Assembly: GCA_965227035.1 (NCBI GenBank) | Contig: OZ245724.1 | Span: 744,001 to 808,000 of the forward strand | DNA: 64,000 nt | Origin: CBDDFQ01 sp965227035 | Lineage (GTDB): Bacteria > Pseudomonadota > Gammaproteobacteria > Burkholderiales > Burkholderiaceae_C | Direction: 5' to 3' | Shown here: in pieces, positions 43,223-52,656 of the stretch | Layout of the letters: each line of letters opens with the position of its first letter | How positions within the stretch are numbered: the stretch's first letter is position 1 | The notes under the pieces: generated by a model | Told to the model about the DNA's origin: nothing | Databases searched by the model: none | The model's input: only the letters and a program-made list of their open reading frames with translations | Program-made: the position numbers and the translations under genes

Positions 43223-44125
43223 TTATTGGGCTGGCATGTCCTTGATGAAATCGATGAACGCCCGCAGCGGCGCAGGCACCAATTTCCGGCTCGGGTAGTA
43301 GAGCATCGGCCCCGAAAACTCTTGCCACCACGGCTGGAGTACCGGCACCAGAGTTCCTTCATCGAAATGCGGCTGCAACCACGATTCGAAAAGCGCCATT
43401 ACCCCTGCACCTGCAATTGCCGATTGCACCGCCAGATCGCTTGCGGCGCTGTTGTAGATGAGAGCCTGGCTCGAGGGATCGACCGTGATGACTTCGCCTT
43501 TGCGCTCGTAAGTCCAGGGTGCGACGCCGCTTGCGGTCTTGATGCGCAGGCAGATGTGATCGAGCAGATCTTTCGGATGCTTGGGCACACCACGCGCTTT
43601 CAAATATTCGGGCGAAGCCGCTGTCGCGAATCGTTGCCTGCGCGGCCCGATCGGCACCGCGATCATGTCTTGCTGCAGGCGCTCTTCATAGCGAATGCCC
43701 GCGTCGAACCCTGCTTCGATCACGTCGACGAACGGACCTTCCCCGACTATCTCCAGCCGAATCTCGGGGTACCTGGCCAGAAATGCCGGAAAGATTTTGG
43801 GAAGCACCAGACGCGCGGCGCTGATGGGTACGTTGAGCCGCAACAGGCCCGCAGGCGTGTCCCGGAAAGTGTTCACCACGTCGAGCGCCGCTTCCATTTC
43901 GGCAAGGGCAGGACCCAGGCGATTGAGCAGACCTTGACCCGCTTCGGTTGGCACCACGCTGCGTGTCGTGCGATTGAGCAATCGAACGCCCAGCCGGGTT
44001 TCCAGTCGGCGAATGGCTTCGCTCAAACCGGACGCGCTGATGCCGGTGACGCGCGACGCTTCACGAAAGCCTTTGGCTTCGGCTACCGCGACGAAGGAGT
44101 TCAGATCGGAGAGGTCGGCTTTCAT
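43223..44125 (-). CDS. LysR family transcriptional regulator
   Basis: The 300-residue regulator has an N-terminal HTH (LNSFVAVAEAKGFREASRV) and a periplasmic-binding-protein-like effector domain. It is divergent from the aldo-keto reductase gene, with a palindrome in the 122-bp gap, so it most likely controls that gene. The protein resembles the LysR group with SGLSEAIRRLETRLG. Confidence 0.88.
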   Translation of the reverse strand: MKADLSDLNSFVAVAEAKGFREASRVTGISASGLSEAIRRLETRLGVRLLNRTTRSVVPTEAGQGLLNRLGPALAEMEAALDVVNTFRDTPAGLLRLNVPISAARLVLPKIFPAFLARYPEIRLEIVGEGPFVDVIEAGFDAGIRYEERLQQDMIAVPIGPRRQRFATAASPEYLKARGVPKHPKDLLDHICLRIKTASGVAPWTYERKGEVITVDPSSQALIYNSAASDLAVQSAIAGAGVMALFESWLQPHFDEGTLVPVLQPWWQEFSGPMLYYPSRKLVPAPLRAFIDFIKDMPAQ

Positions 44126-44155
44126 GGGTGTGCAGTGTCGTTAGATGGGAATGAT

Positions 44156-44175
44156 TGTGCGAATAGGCGCACAAC
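44156..44175. promoter_or_regulatory. LysR-type palindrome between lysR and aldo-keto reductase
   Basis: TTGTGCG-AATAGG-CGCACAA has perfect 7-bp arms. A half copy, ATTGTGC, follows at 44185. The palindrome lies 31 bp upstream of the lysR ATG and 73 bp upstream of the reductase ATG, where a LysR regulator would act on both promoters. Confidence 0.65.
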
Positions 44176-44247
44176 CCGTACCGATTGTGCCTACTTATCA
44201 ATGCAATCTACAACACCTACATTGAATGCACTTTCAAGGAGATTCAT

Positions 44248-45135
44248 ATGTCCGATCTAGACAAAGCAGGCACATTCAAACTCGGCGACCGCACGGTCAA
44301 GCGCATGGGCTATGGCGCAATGCAGCTCGCAGGTCCCGGCGTGTTCGGTCCTCCGAAAAATCGCGAAGCGGCGCTGGCGGTTCTGCGCGAGGCCATTGCG
44401 CAAGGTATCGATCACATCGACACCAGCGACTTCTATGGCCCGCACGTGACCAACCAGATCATCAAGGAAGCCCTGCATCCGTATCCGAAAGATTTGACGC
44501 TGGTCACGAAGATCAGCGCGCGTCGCGGTTCCGATGCATCCTGGATTCCTGCAATGTCGCCGGCTGAACTCACGCAAGCGGTGCACGACAACCTGCGCAA
44601 CCTCGGCCTCGACTACATCGAGGTGGTGAACCTTCGCAGCATGCACGGCATTCACGGCCCGGCGGAAGGTCCGCTGGAAGAGCAGTTGAACGCGGTCGCA
44701 GAGCTTCAGCAGAAGGGCCTTGTGAAGCACATCGGCCTCAGCAACGTGACGCGCAAACAGATTGCCGACGGACGCAAGATCGCCAACATCGTTTGCGTGC
44801 AGAACATGTACAACCTGGCAAATCGCAAAGACGACGCACTGGTCGACGAGCTTGCGAAAGACGCCATTGCCTACGTGCCGTTTTTTCCGCTCGGTGGCTT
44901 CACGCCTCTGCAATCGACCACGTTGTCGGACGTCGCGAAGCGCATGGACGCCACGCCGATGCAGGTCGCGCTCGCGTGGTTGCTGCAACGCTCACCCAAC
45001 ATCCTGCTGATCCCTGGCACGTCGTCGGTGGCTCACCTGAAAGAGAACATCGCGGCAGTCAATTTGAAGTTGTCTGCCGACGTGGTCGGAGAACTCGATG
45101 GAATCGCGGCAGCGAATTCTGCCCCCGCACATTGA
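44248..45135 (+). CDS. Aldo-keto reductase family oxidoreductase
   Basis: The 295-residue protein has a TIM-barrel aldo/keto reductase pattern: the RMGYGAMQLAG start, DHIDTSDFYGPHVTNQII containing catalytic Asp and Tyr, LVTKISARR with Lys, and KHIGLSNVT. A strong AAGGAG precedes ATG 44248. It is regulated, by context, from the divergent lysR. The NADPH-dependent substrate is unknown. Confidence 0.88.
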   Translation: MSDLDKAGTFKLGDRTVKRMGYGAMQLAGPGVFGPPKNREAALAVLREAIAQGIDHIDTSDFYGPHVTNQIIKEALHPYPKDLTLVTKISARRGSDASWIPAMSPAELTQAVHDNLRNLGLDYIEVVNLRSMHGIHGPAEGPLEEQLNAVAELQQKGLVKHIGLSNVTRKQIADGRKIANIVCVQNMYNLANRKDDALVDELAKDAIAYVPFFPLGGFTPLQSTTLSDVAKRMDATPMQVALAWLLQRSPNILLIPGTSSVAHLKENIAAVNLKLSADVVGELDGIAAANSAPAH

Positions 45136-45160
45136 GCATCGATTCGATATCTTGACCGGC

Positions 45161-47023
45161 TTAGGCAATCACCGGCGTGCCGGTCCCTGACGGTGCCGAC
45201 GGAATGGTGATCGTCTTGCCGACGCTTGCGGTGTAGGTGGGCGACTTCACGCTGGTGACGAACACGTATTCCGCCTTGATCGACGCTGCGGTTGCGGTCA
45301 TCAGCATGTAGCCGCGCTGATTCGTGTCGCAGTAGTTCACATCGTCGATCAACCCGAATCCGCCGCCGATGGCTGCGCTGCCCAGCGTGCCTACCAGTGC
45401 GCTGCCGTCGATGGAGCTTGCGGTGGTTCCCAGTCCTGCGCTTTCGAATCCGGTGGAAGTGACCGATGTGCCAGCGAACTCGTATCCCACTTTTTCGTTC
45501 GCGAAAGTGGTGAGGTTGGTGAACCAGCCGTCGTGCGAATCGCCGGACAGCGTGATCAATCGTTTGCCTTGCGTCTTCACGGTCTGAAGAATCGATTCGC
45601 GTTGTGCGGGGTAGCCGTCCCAGGAATCGAGGTTGTACGGAAGGCGCGGATTCGTCGTGGTGCTGAGCAGGTTGGTTTGAGTGGGCGTGAGCGAACCGGG
45701 TGCGGCCGCTTGAGTCGCCTTCGCGGTCAGGAACGCGCTGATGGCAGCGGGCGCACTGGCGGGATTCGACGCGAAAGTGTTGAGCACCGAAGCGGGAAAC
45801 CACATGCGCGCCATGATGGTCTGGTTGCCCACCATCTGCCATGTCGCGGTAGATGCGCTCATGCCGCTCGTGAACCAGTTCAGTTGTTCGGAACTCATCA
45901 TCTGGCGCGAAGAATCGGGGCGGATGCTCGAGCTGTTCGGCGTCACGCCGGCAAGGTAGCGGGAAATGCCGCCATCGGAGTCGCCGTAGTTGTCGTACTG
46001 ACGATCGCGTCCTTCGATGCGCGTGTCCAGCATGTGCAGACGGAAGATGCTGCCGAAGTCGAACCGGCGATAGATCTTCAGCAGGTTGCTCGCATCGGGG
46101 GTGCGAATAGGCATCCACTCGTGATAGACCTGCGCCGCAATGTTCTTGCGAGTGACCCAGTCGCCCTGGGTTGCAGGGTTGTGATTTTCTGCGCCGTTGA
46201 CGTAGCTGTTGTTCGCGAATTCGTGATCGTCCCAGATGGTGATCCACGGCATCTTCGCGTGCGCGGCCTGCAGGCTCAAATCGGATTTGTACAGCGCATG
46301 ACGAACGCGGTAGTCGTTCATCGTGACGATGTCGTTGGCGGGGCTGGTCACGCGATTGCCGGGGATGCTGCTGTTGCCGTATTTGGCCGGATCGGATCCG
46401 TATTCGTAGATGTAGTCGCCGAGGTGCAGCGCGTATTGCGCATCGGATTTCGACGCTGCGTCGTACGCATGGAAATAACCCTCCGAATACAGCGCACACG
46501 AGAACACTGCGAATTTCACCGAGGCCACATTTGCGGCGGGAAGCGTGCGAGTCGTGCCGACCGTCGAAGATGCGCCTGTGGCATCGCGGAAACGATAGAA
46601 GTAGGTGTTGCCGGCGGCAAGCCCCGTCGCGTCGACCTTGGCGGTGAAGGAGCTCGATGCAGTCGTCGTCACGCTACCGCTACTCACGACGTTCGCGAAC
46701 GCGGAGTCGCTTGCAACTTGCCAGGTGAGTGCGACATCGCCGGTGCTGTCGGCCACTTTTGCGTGTGTCCAGAGAATCACGCGATCGGCAAGAGGATCAC
46801 CGCTTGCAACGCCGAATGCGAATGTGGCGGGTACTCCAGCGGGAGCATCGCCACCGCCGCATGCGGCGAGCGATCCGACCGTGGTCAGCGCAACTGCACT
46901 CGCCGATGACTTCACCAGAAAATCGAGGAAATCGCGGCGGCCCTTGTTGGCCTTTTCTCGTGGGTCGAGGTCGTAGCTCAGACGCGTCGTGGACAGGATC
47001 TTGTCGCGATTCTTCTTGAACAT
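45161..47023 (-). CDS. phoD: Alkaline phosphatase D (PhoD), Tat-exported
   Basis: The 620-residue precursor has a Tat signal, GRRDFLDFLVKSSASAVALT, then an N-terminal Ig-like domain and a phosphatase domain. Metal-binding blocks include LGDYIYEYG near 200 and WDDHEFANNSY near 268. PhoD-type enzymes hydrolyse phosphomono- or diesters in the periplasm using Ca2+ and Fe. A C-terminal domain of about 80 residues follows. No Pho box was identified. Confidence 0.87.
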   Translation of the reverse strand: MFKKNRDKILSTTRLSYDLDPREKANKGRRDFLDFLVKSSASAVALTTVGSLAACGGGDAPAGVPATFAFGVASGDPLADRVILWTHAKVADSTGDVALTWQVASDSAFANVVSSGSVTTTASSSFTAKVDATGLAAGNTYFYRFRDATGASSTVGTTRTLPAANVASVKFAVFSCALYSEGYFHAYDAASKSDAQYALHLGDYIYEYGSDPAKYGNSSIPGNRVTSPANDIVTMNDYRVRHALYKSDLSLQAAHAKMPWITIWDDHEFANNSYVNGAENHNPATQGDWVTRKNIAAQVYHEWMPIRTPDASNLLKIYRRFDFGSIFRLHMLDTRIEGRDRQYDNYGDSDGGISRYLAGVTPNSSSIRPDSSRQMMSSEQLNWFTSGMSASTATWQMVGNQTIMARMWFPASVLNTFASNPASAPAAISAFLTAKATQAAAPGSLTPTQTNLLSTTTNPRLPYNLDSWDGYPAQRESILQTVKTQGKRLITLSGDSHDGWFTNLTTFANEKVGYEFAGTSVTSTGFESAGLGTTASSIDGSALVGTLGSAAIGGGFGLIDDVNYCDTNQRGYMLMTATAASIKAEYVFVTSVKSPTYTASVGKTITIPSAPSGTGTPVIA

Positions 47024-47112
47024 GGGGAAACTCCGTGCTGGCCGATCGGCCGTGTTGTTTCCCCGATTGAATGCGGCGCGTGTGACCGCCGCATGAAGCT
47101 AATTTGTCAATC

Positions 47113-47184
47113 GCGCGTCAATCGCGACGGTTAATGGCGCATCAATCGCGACAGTTAAACGCGCGTAGATCGCCACAGTTAGTC
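47113..47184. repeat. 24-bp tandem repeat, three copies
   Basis: Units begin at 47113, 47137 and 47161 and share the core RTCAATCGCGACRGTTAA with a few changes, the third being most diverged. The third unit includes the TAA and end of the Bug protein gene. The array fills part of the gap between that gene and the phoD start. Confidence 0.85.
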
Positions 47185-48204
47185 GAGCTTCAGATTTGCC
47201 GCGGAAACGATCTTGCCGTAGGTCTCGTACTCCTTCTTCACCATGACCGCGTATTGCGCTGGCGTGACGCGTTCCTTGACCGACTCGACGCCGGAAGATG
47301 CCAGTCGTTCACGCACCGATGGCGCCATGACCGCCTTGGTGAGTTCCGCATTGAGTCTGGAGATGACAGCGGGCGGCGTATCTGCGGGCGTATAGAAGCC
47401 TAGCGTGACCGCGACGTCGTATCCGGGAACCACTTCGCCGATGGCGGGTACATCCGGTGCGAGAGCGCTGCGTTTCGCGGCTGCGACGCCGATGATCTTC
47501 ACCTTGCCGCTCTTGGCCTGCGCCTGCGCGACGCCCAGACCCAGGAACGCGGCGTTCACGTCGTTCGCGACCAGGCCGACGGCCACCTGCGCCGCGCCGC
47601 GATACGGGACATGCGTGAGCTGGATGCCGCTCATCGACTTCAACAACTCCATCGACAGATGGTGCGCGGATCCGTTGCCCGACGAACCGTAGGGCATGCC
47701 TGGCTTCGATTTCGCAAGCGCGATGAATTCCTGAATGTTCGATACGCCCAGATTCGAATTGACCGTGAGAAACACAGGCGCAGTGGCCACGAGCGCGACA
47801 GGCACCATGCTCGATTCGAACGGGTTGAGCTTCGTGAGATGCGGCGCAATGGCATAGCTGCCGGTTTCCGCAAGCACCAGCGACGTGCCATCGTGCGGTG
47901 CTCCCATGACAGAGTTCACCGCGACCAGGCCACCCGCACCCGTCTTGTTGTCTACCAGCATGCTGTGGCCCGTGTTCTTCTGCATTTCATCGGCAATTAG
48001 GCGGCAGATGATGTCAGGCACGCCGCCTGCAGGAACACCGGTCACCAGTCGAATCGGCTTGTCGGGTAGCCCGGTCGATTGCGCATTCGCGAGGGTTGTG
48101 ATGCCCGGAACGCCCGAGAGACTCGCGATCGTCAACGCGCTGGCAGAGGCCAGAACTGATCGACGTTTGAGAGGAGTGGCGATCAGATTTTCGAGTGAAT
48201 TCAT
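47179..48204 (-). CDS. Bug/TctC family tripartite transporter solute-binding protein
   Basis: A 341-residue exported protein: signal-like N-terminus (RRSVLASASALTIASLSGV), then the Bug fold with PDKPIRLVTGVPAGGVPDIICR, HSMLVDNKTGAGGLVAVNSV and THVPYRGAAQVAVGLV. These proteins bind small acids for TTT transporters; no TctA/TctB genes are nearby, as is usual for orphan Bug genes in this order. The ligand is unknown. Confidence 0.88.
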   Translation of the reverse strand: MNSLENLIATPLKRRSVLASASALTIASLSGVPGITTLANAQSTGLPDKPIRLVTGVPAGGVPDIICRLIADEMQKNTGHSMLVDNKTGAGGLVAVNSVMGAPHDGTSLVLAETGSYAIAPHLTKLNPFESSMVPVALVATAPVFLTVNSNLGVSNIQEFIALAKSKPGMPYGSSGNGSAHHLSMELLKSMSGIQLTHVPYRGAAQVAVGLVANDVNAAFLGLGVAQAQAKSGKVKIIGVAAAKRSALAPDVPAIGEVVPGYDVAVTLGFYTPADTPPAVISRLNAELTKAVMAPSVRERLASSGVESVKERVTPAQYAVMVKKEYETYGKIVSAANLKLD

Positions 48205-48310
48205 GATTTGCTTTCGGTGTTGGCTGAGGGTTACTGAAACAAAAAAGATCCGATACGCCGTTCTTCGATGTTGTTGGAGGCGCGCGCCGATGTCTCCGGG
48301 TGCTCTGTAG

Positions 48311-49252
48311 TCAAGGGGTTAGCAATATCCGTCCCGGGCCGGCCTTTCCGCTTTCGATAAGCCGATGTGCATCGGCGCATTTTTCGAGCGGAAAAATCGT
48401 TCCGAGCCGCGGTTTGAAAGTGCCCGCCGCAGCGAGCTTGAATACTTCCTGCATCACGTCGCGTCCGTATTCGACCTTCACCTGTTTGCGCGTAATGTCG
48501 GTACGAGTCGGCAGCCTGGTGATGGGTTCTGCCAGCAGATAGATCAAGGTGCCGCCGCTCTTGAGCAGCGACGCGCTTCGTGCGTGACTGTCGCCGCCAG
48601 CAAGGTCGTACACGATGTCGTACTTCTCGTATTTGCGCGCTGCCTCGGTGAATGGATCGCCCTGGTCGTACGCGATGATTTCATCGGCGCCGAGCTTGCG
48701 CAGGTAGTCGAGATTGCGCGACGAGGCGCTGGCAGCGACCGTTGCTCCAAGGTGTTTTGCAAGCTGGATCGCCATCGATCCGACCGATCCCGAGCCGCCC
48801 TGAATGAAAACGCGCATACCGCGCTTGAGATGCGCTTCGCGCACCAGTCCGAGCCACGCACACGCAGCCGGATGGGCGAAGGCTGCCCACTCGTTGTCGG
48901 TCATTGCATCGCCTATTTCGATCAGCGATTCCCAGGGTTGCACGATGGTCTCGGCGCAGCATCCGGTTTCGTGATGCGCGGTCGAGAAATACACGCGGGT
49001 TCCCATGTCGAGTGGCACATCGCTCGTGCCCTTCCCCACGATTCGTCCGACGCCGCTGCGACCTGGAATCTTCGGGAATGTGAGTGGGTGGTGCTCGTGA
49101 AGCAAGCCCGCGCGAGTCTTGCAATCGCCCGGGCCGACACTGATTGCTGCCACGGCAATCGTCACCTCGCCGTTCCCCGGCGTCGGGTCCGGGAGATCGA
49201 CCAGTTGCAAGACGTCTGGCGGTCCGTAGTGGTGGTACTGGATGGCTTTCAT
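48311..49252 (-). CDS. Zinc-type alcohol dehydrogenase-like / quinone reductase
   Basis: The 313-residue medium-chain dehydrogenase has the start MKAIQYHHYGPPDVLQLVDL and the NADPH motif FIQGGSGSVGSMAIQLAKHL near residue 148. It lacks the catalytic zinc Cys pattern, so it fits the quinone-oxidoreductase-like branch. It is followed on the opposite side by the Bug gene and is about 36 bp from the FAH-family gene. Confidence 0.87.
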   Translation of the reverse strand: MKAIQYHHYGPPDVLQLVDLPDPTPGNGEVTIAVAAISVGPGDCKTRAGLLHEHHPLTFPKIPGRSGVGRIVGKGTSDVPLDMGTRVYFSTAHHETGCCAETIVQPWESLIEIGDAMTDNEWAAFAHPAACAWLGLVREAHLKRGMRVFIQGGSGSVGSMAIQLAKHLGATVAASASSRNLDYLRKLGADEIIAYDQGDPFTEAARKYEKYDIVYDLAGGDSHARSASLLKSGGTLIYLLAEPITRLPTRTDITRKQVKVEYGRDVMQEVFKLAAAGTFKPRLGTIFPLEKCADAHRLIESGKAGPGRILLTP

Positions 49253-49288
49253 GTTCGACGCTTGGCTCTTTTCTGGACCTGAACTTTC

Positions 49289-50155
49289 CTAGTGCGGATC
49301 GGCAGCCGCGATCGTGTTTCTCAACGTGCCGATTGAGGAGATTTCAACTTCCACCACGTCGCCTTCCTGCATCCAGACCGGGGGCGTGCGCGAGTTGCCG
49401 ACGCCGGCCGGCGTCCCGGTGGCAATCACATCGCCTGGCGAAAGCGCGGTAAGGCGAGACAGATACGAGATGATTTTTGGAACGCTGAACACCATGTGAT
49501 CGAGCGTGTCGTTTTGCATTTCGGCGCCGTTGAGTCGAGTGATAAGACGCAAGGTCGCAGGATTGCGAATCTCGTCGGTGGTCACGATGAACGGGCCGAA
49601 ACCCGCTGTGCAGGGAAAGTTTTTCCCCGCGGACACCGAATGAGAAATCAGCATGTCGCGCGCCGAACAATCGTTGAAGCAGGAATATCCGAACACATGA
49701 GACAACGCGTTCGATTCGGAAATGTGTCTGCCCGCCTTGCCGATCACGACAGCCATCTCTCCCTCGAAATCGAACGAGGTCGACATCGATTTCGGCGGCG
49801 GCATCAAGGTGCTGCCGGACGCGACGAGCGTGTCGTGAAACCGGACGAAAGTGGAAGGAAATCGAGGCAGGTCGAACCCCGCGTCGTGGACATGCTGGCG
49901 GAAATTCAGTCCCACGCAAATGACTTTTCCGGGTCGCAGAATCGGCGGTAGTAATTGAACATCATCCAGTGCGTGAGTAGGTAGTGAACCGGTTGTTCTG
50001 CCGAGCTCCAGCAGGCGAGCAGTACCCAATGATTCGAGTGCTTTAGCGAGGCTTCCGAGTTGCGGTGTCAGGTTCGCGAAATCCAGCACCCGTCCATCGC
50101 TTTTCACGATGCCGAACGAGGCTCTTCCCGCGTGAACGAAGCTCAAAAACTTCAT
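49289..50155 (-). CDS. Fumarylacetoacetate hydrolase family protein
   Basis: The 288-residue protein has the FAH fold: GKVICVGLNFRQHVHDAG near residue 76, the metal-binding FDFEGEMAVVIGKAGRH near 127, SCFNDCSARD and GTPAGVGNSRTPPVWMQ near 255. Family members act on beta-dicarbonyls or as decarboxylases in aromatic degradation. It is divergent from a LysR gene that probably controls it. Confidence 0.88.
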   Translation of the reverse strand: MKFLSFVHAGRASFGIVKSDGRVLDFANLTPQLGSLAKALESLGTARLLELGRTTGSLPTHALDDVQLLPPILRPGKVICVGLNFRQHVHDAGFDLPRFPSTFVRFHDTLVASGSTLMPPPKSMSTSFDFEGEMAVVIGKAGRHISESNALSHVFGYSCFNDCSARDMLISHSVSAGKNFPCTAGFGPFIVTTDEIRNPATLRLITRLNGAEMQNDTLDHMVFSVPKIISYLSRLTALSPGDVIATGTPAGVGNSRTPPVWMQEGDVVEVEISSIGTLRNTIAAADPH

Positions 50156-50215
50156 GCCTGACCAGCTTTGTTTGATGAGAGCTTTTGAATGTAGGGCCGG
50201 TGGGTCGATCTGTAA

Positions 50216-50236
50216 AATCTAATATTTCGATAGATT
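50216..50236. promoter_or_regulatory. Palindrome in the FAH-lysR gap
   Basis: AATCTA-ATATTTCGA-TAGATT has perfect 6-bp arms and contains a T-N11-A LysR-type pattern. It is 60 bp from the FAH start and 50 bp from the lysR start, fitting an operator used by that divergent regulator. Confidence 0.6.
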
Positions 50237-50286
50237 GATCCAGGTTTTGGATAAGTCGTTTTAAACGTCGAGCTAGAAAAAAATTT

Positions 50287-51195
50287 ATGCCCAGTCCCGA
50301 TTTGTCGTCGCGTCAGTTGCGTGCCTTCGTCGCGCTCGCAGACTCGAAAAGTTTCACGAACGCTGCGCGGCAGTGCAATCTCTCGCAGCCTGCGTTCAGC
50401 GCGGCAATCAAGGCGCTGGAAACATCGCTCTCCACGCGACTGTTCGAGCGCGACACCCGCTCGGTTCGACTCACGCCGGAAGGGCAACTCTTCGAGCTCG
50501 CAGCGCGCCGACTGCTCGACGACATGGGTGGATTACTTGGCGACCTGGCCGATCACGTGGAGCGCCGCAAGGGTCGCGTGCGAATCGCGGTCATGCCTTC
50601 CCTGGCGGCGGCGTGGATGCCGCCCATCCTTGCCGAGTTCGCCGAACGCTGGCCAGGCATCTCGGTCAGCCTTCGCGATGCGTTGTCCGAGGAGTCGGTC
50701 GATCTGGTGAGAGCAGGGCAGGTCGATTTCGCGATTGCGTCGTTTGGGTCCGCTCTATCTCCGGAACTCGAGCAGAAGCTGCTTTGCACCGACCGCTTTC
50801 ACCTCGTGTGTCGAGCAGATCATCCGCTCGCCGCTGAAAAACGGATCACGCCGGAAAAAATTGCGCGTTATCCGTTCATCCAGATGGCACGCAACGACAG
50901 CGTGCGCCAGTTGCTGGAATCGGCGCTCAGGCCGAACCGGTTGAACGTGGTCTACGAGGTCGAACACCAGGCCACTATTCTTGGATTGGTCGAAGCGGGA
51001 CTGGGTGTCAGCGTGCTGCCCACGCTCACCATCTTCAATTTCAAGCGCGATGCAGTGGTCATCAAGCCGATGCATATGAAAACGCTCTCGCGCGAAATCT
51101 ACGTCGTGCAGCGACGCGAAGACACGATCTCGGTGGCTGCCCAAACCATGTACGACCTTGTTATGGAGCGAATCGGCGGGCTCACTTTTAAGTGA
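50287..51195 (+). CDS. LysR family transcriptional regulator
   Basis: The 302-residue regulator has an N-terminal HTH with RQLRAFVALADSKSFTNAAR and QPAFSAAIKALETSLSTRLF, then a periplasmic-binding-like effector domain. It is divergent from the FAH-family gene and likely controls it. The effector is unknown. Confidence 0.9.
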   Translation: MPSPDLSSRQLRAFVALADSKSFTNAARQCNLSQPAFSAAIKALETSLSTRLFERDTRSVRLTPEGQLFELAARRLLDDMGGLLGDLADHVERRKGRVRIAVMPSLAAAWMPPILAEFAERWPGISVSLRDALSEESVDLVRAGQVDFAIASFGSALSPELEQKLLCTDRFHLVCRADHPLAAEKRITPEKIARYPFIQMARNDSVRQLLESALRPNRLNVVYEVEHQATILGLVEAGLGVSVLPTLTIFNFKRDAVVIKPMHMKTLSREIYVVQRREDTISVAAQTMYDLVMERIGGLTFK

Positions 51196-51211
51196 GAACC
51201 CAACCTGCTTT

Positions 51212-51937
51212 TTAAATGACCTTTACCGCGCGACCGATGAACTGAATCGGCCCGGTAGGCCTGTCGATCGGCGATCCGTTTGCGGGTTCGAGCGTCAACT
51301 CGAAAAGCTGATTCGGCTCGAGGGGTGGCAGTTTGTCGATAGGAATCTGGATGGTCTGACCGGGTTTGACCAATCCAAGCGACACCGGCCCGCGCCATGC
51401 TTCGCCCTTGGTCCAGAATTGGAGGCTCTTCGCTTCGGGAACCGGCGCGTTTCCAAGGGGAATCAAGGTCAAATCGCGATGCGTGCCGGTTTGCACCACA
51501 TACCCTGGCGCTTTGTCCTGAGGCGTGACGAGCACCACCATGTACTGCGGAGCAGGCGGCGCGCCGATGCGCGTGACCAGCACTGCAGCAAGAATCGCGG
51601 CCATTGCAAAGCCGCTACCAGCGAGACCTCGCCAGAGCTTCACGCTGTTCCACCAGCTACCCGTGTTCACCACTTCGCGTTTGCGTGGCGAGTTGGATTC
51701 GATGTTTGCGTCGACGCTTTTCTCGATGCGCGACCAAAGCTGCGATGAAGGCTCGACGGCTTCGGCAAGTCGCGTCAGCGGAAGCAGCCGTTCTTCCCAG
51801 TTCTGGATTGCCGTGCGCAACGCGTGATCGTCATTTGCAACGCGCGACTCCACCGCTTTCCGCGCGTTTGCGGAAAGCGTGCCCAGCACGTATTCGCTGG
51901 CGAGAGAGTCGATCGAATCAACGTCGCGCGTGTCCAT
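51212..51937 (-). CDS. Anti-sigma factor, RskA family
   Basis: The 241-residue protein has an N-terminal cytoplasmic anti-sigma part (DVDSIDSLASEYVLGTLSANA), one membrane helix (about 95-115: GFAMAAILAAVLVT) and a periplasmic RskA domain with LTLIPLGNAPVPEAKSLQFW. It is just downstream of the sigma factor, as expected for a sigma/anti-sigma pair. Signals that release the sigma factor are unknown. Confidence 0.87.
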   Translation of the reverse strand: MDTRDVDSIDSLASEYVLGTLSANARKAVESRVANDDHALRTAIQNWEERLLPLTRLAEAVEPSSQLWSRIEKSVDANIESNSPRKREVVNTGSWWNSVKLWRGLAGSGFAMAAILAAVLVTRIGAPPAPQYMVVLVTPQDKAPGYVVQTGTHRDLTLIPLGNAPVPEAKSLQFWTKGEAWRGPVSLGLVKPGQTIQIPIDKLPPLEPNQLFELTLEPANGSPIDRPTGPIQFIGRAVKVI

Positions 51938-51945
51938 TTATGTTT

Positions 51946-52581
51946 TCATCCCATGCATTCGCGAAGCGACTTCATGCTCCGCGAGATCCATGCTTTGACT
52001 GTGCCAAGCGGCTTTTCCACGCGCTGGGCAATTTCACTATGCGAGCATCCGTCCAGATAGGCCAGAACGATGCAATCGCGGCGGGGCGCGTCGAGCTGCG
52101 ACAGGCATCCATTCAATTTTCCTAGATCGACCCGCGATTCGTAGGGGTCGGGCGATGTGGTGTACGCCTCCATGGACGATTCGTCTTCGAGTGCGCGTGT
52201 CGATTCTTCATCGACCGACACTTCCCGTGAATGACTACGAACCCAGTTGAGTGCGGCGTGTCGAACGACCGTGTAGATCCACCCCTTAGCTGCACCACGA
52301 TTGGAGTCGAAGCTCGATGCGCGCTGCCAAATGCTCATGAACGCGTCATGGAGCACATCTTCTGCATGCTGCCGCTGGCGAACGATGCGCAATGCAACTC
52401 CCAGAAGGTATCGACTCTCGCGTTGATAGATCTGCTGCAAGGCCATGCGATCTCCCTTCGCGCATGCATTCAGCGCGGCGTCGTAGTCGAACGAATCAAT
52501 GGGGTCGGATGGTTGCAAGTGACGACGGAAGGTAGATGAAAGGTCGAAAGCTCGGCCGATCATAGACGAGGCTCTCGACAT
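51946..52581 (-). CDS. ECF RNA polymerase sigma factor (SigK-like)
   Basis: A 211-residue ECF sigma: region 2 with QQIYQRESRYLLGVALRIV and HAEDVLHDAFMSIWQ near 75-110, and region 4 with CLSQLDAPRRDCIVLAYLDG and HSEIAQRVEKPLGTVKAWI near the end. It partners with the RskA anti-sigma gene 8 bp downstream. Start at ATG 52581 with AGGTAG upstream; a GTG at 52605 would add eight residues. Confidence 0.88.
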   Translation of the reverse strand: MSRASSMIGRAFDLSSTFRRHLQPSDPIDSFDYDAALNACAKGDRMALQQIYQRESRYLLGVALRIVRQRQHAEDVLHDAFMSIWQRASSFDSNRGAAKGWIYTVVRHAALNWVRSHSREVSVDEESTRALEDESSMEAYTTSPDPYESRVDLGKLNGCLSQLDAPRRDCIVLAYLDGCSHSEIAQRVEKPLGTVKAWISRSMKSLRECMG

Positions 52582-52656
52582 TCCACTACCTGCGTTTGCC
52601 GCCACTTACAAAGCCATAGTCCAGCGGCCCTGCAGGCCGCCCGGGCTCGCCGTGAC

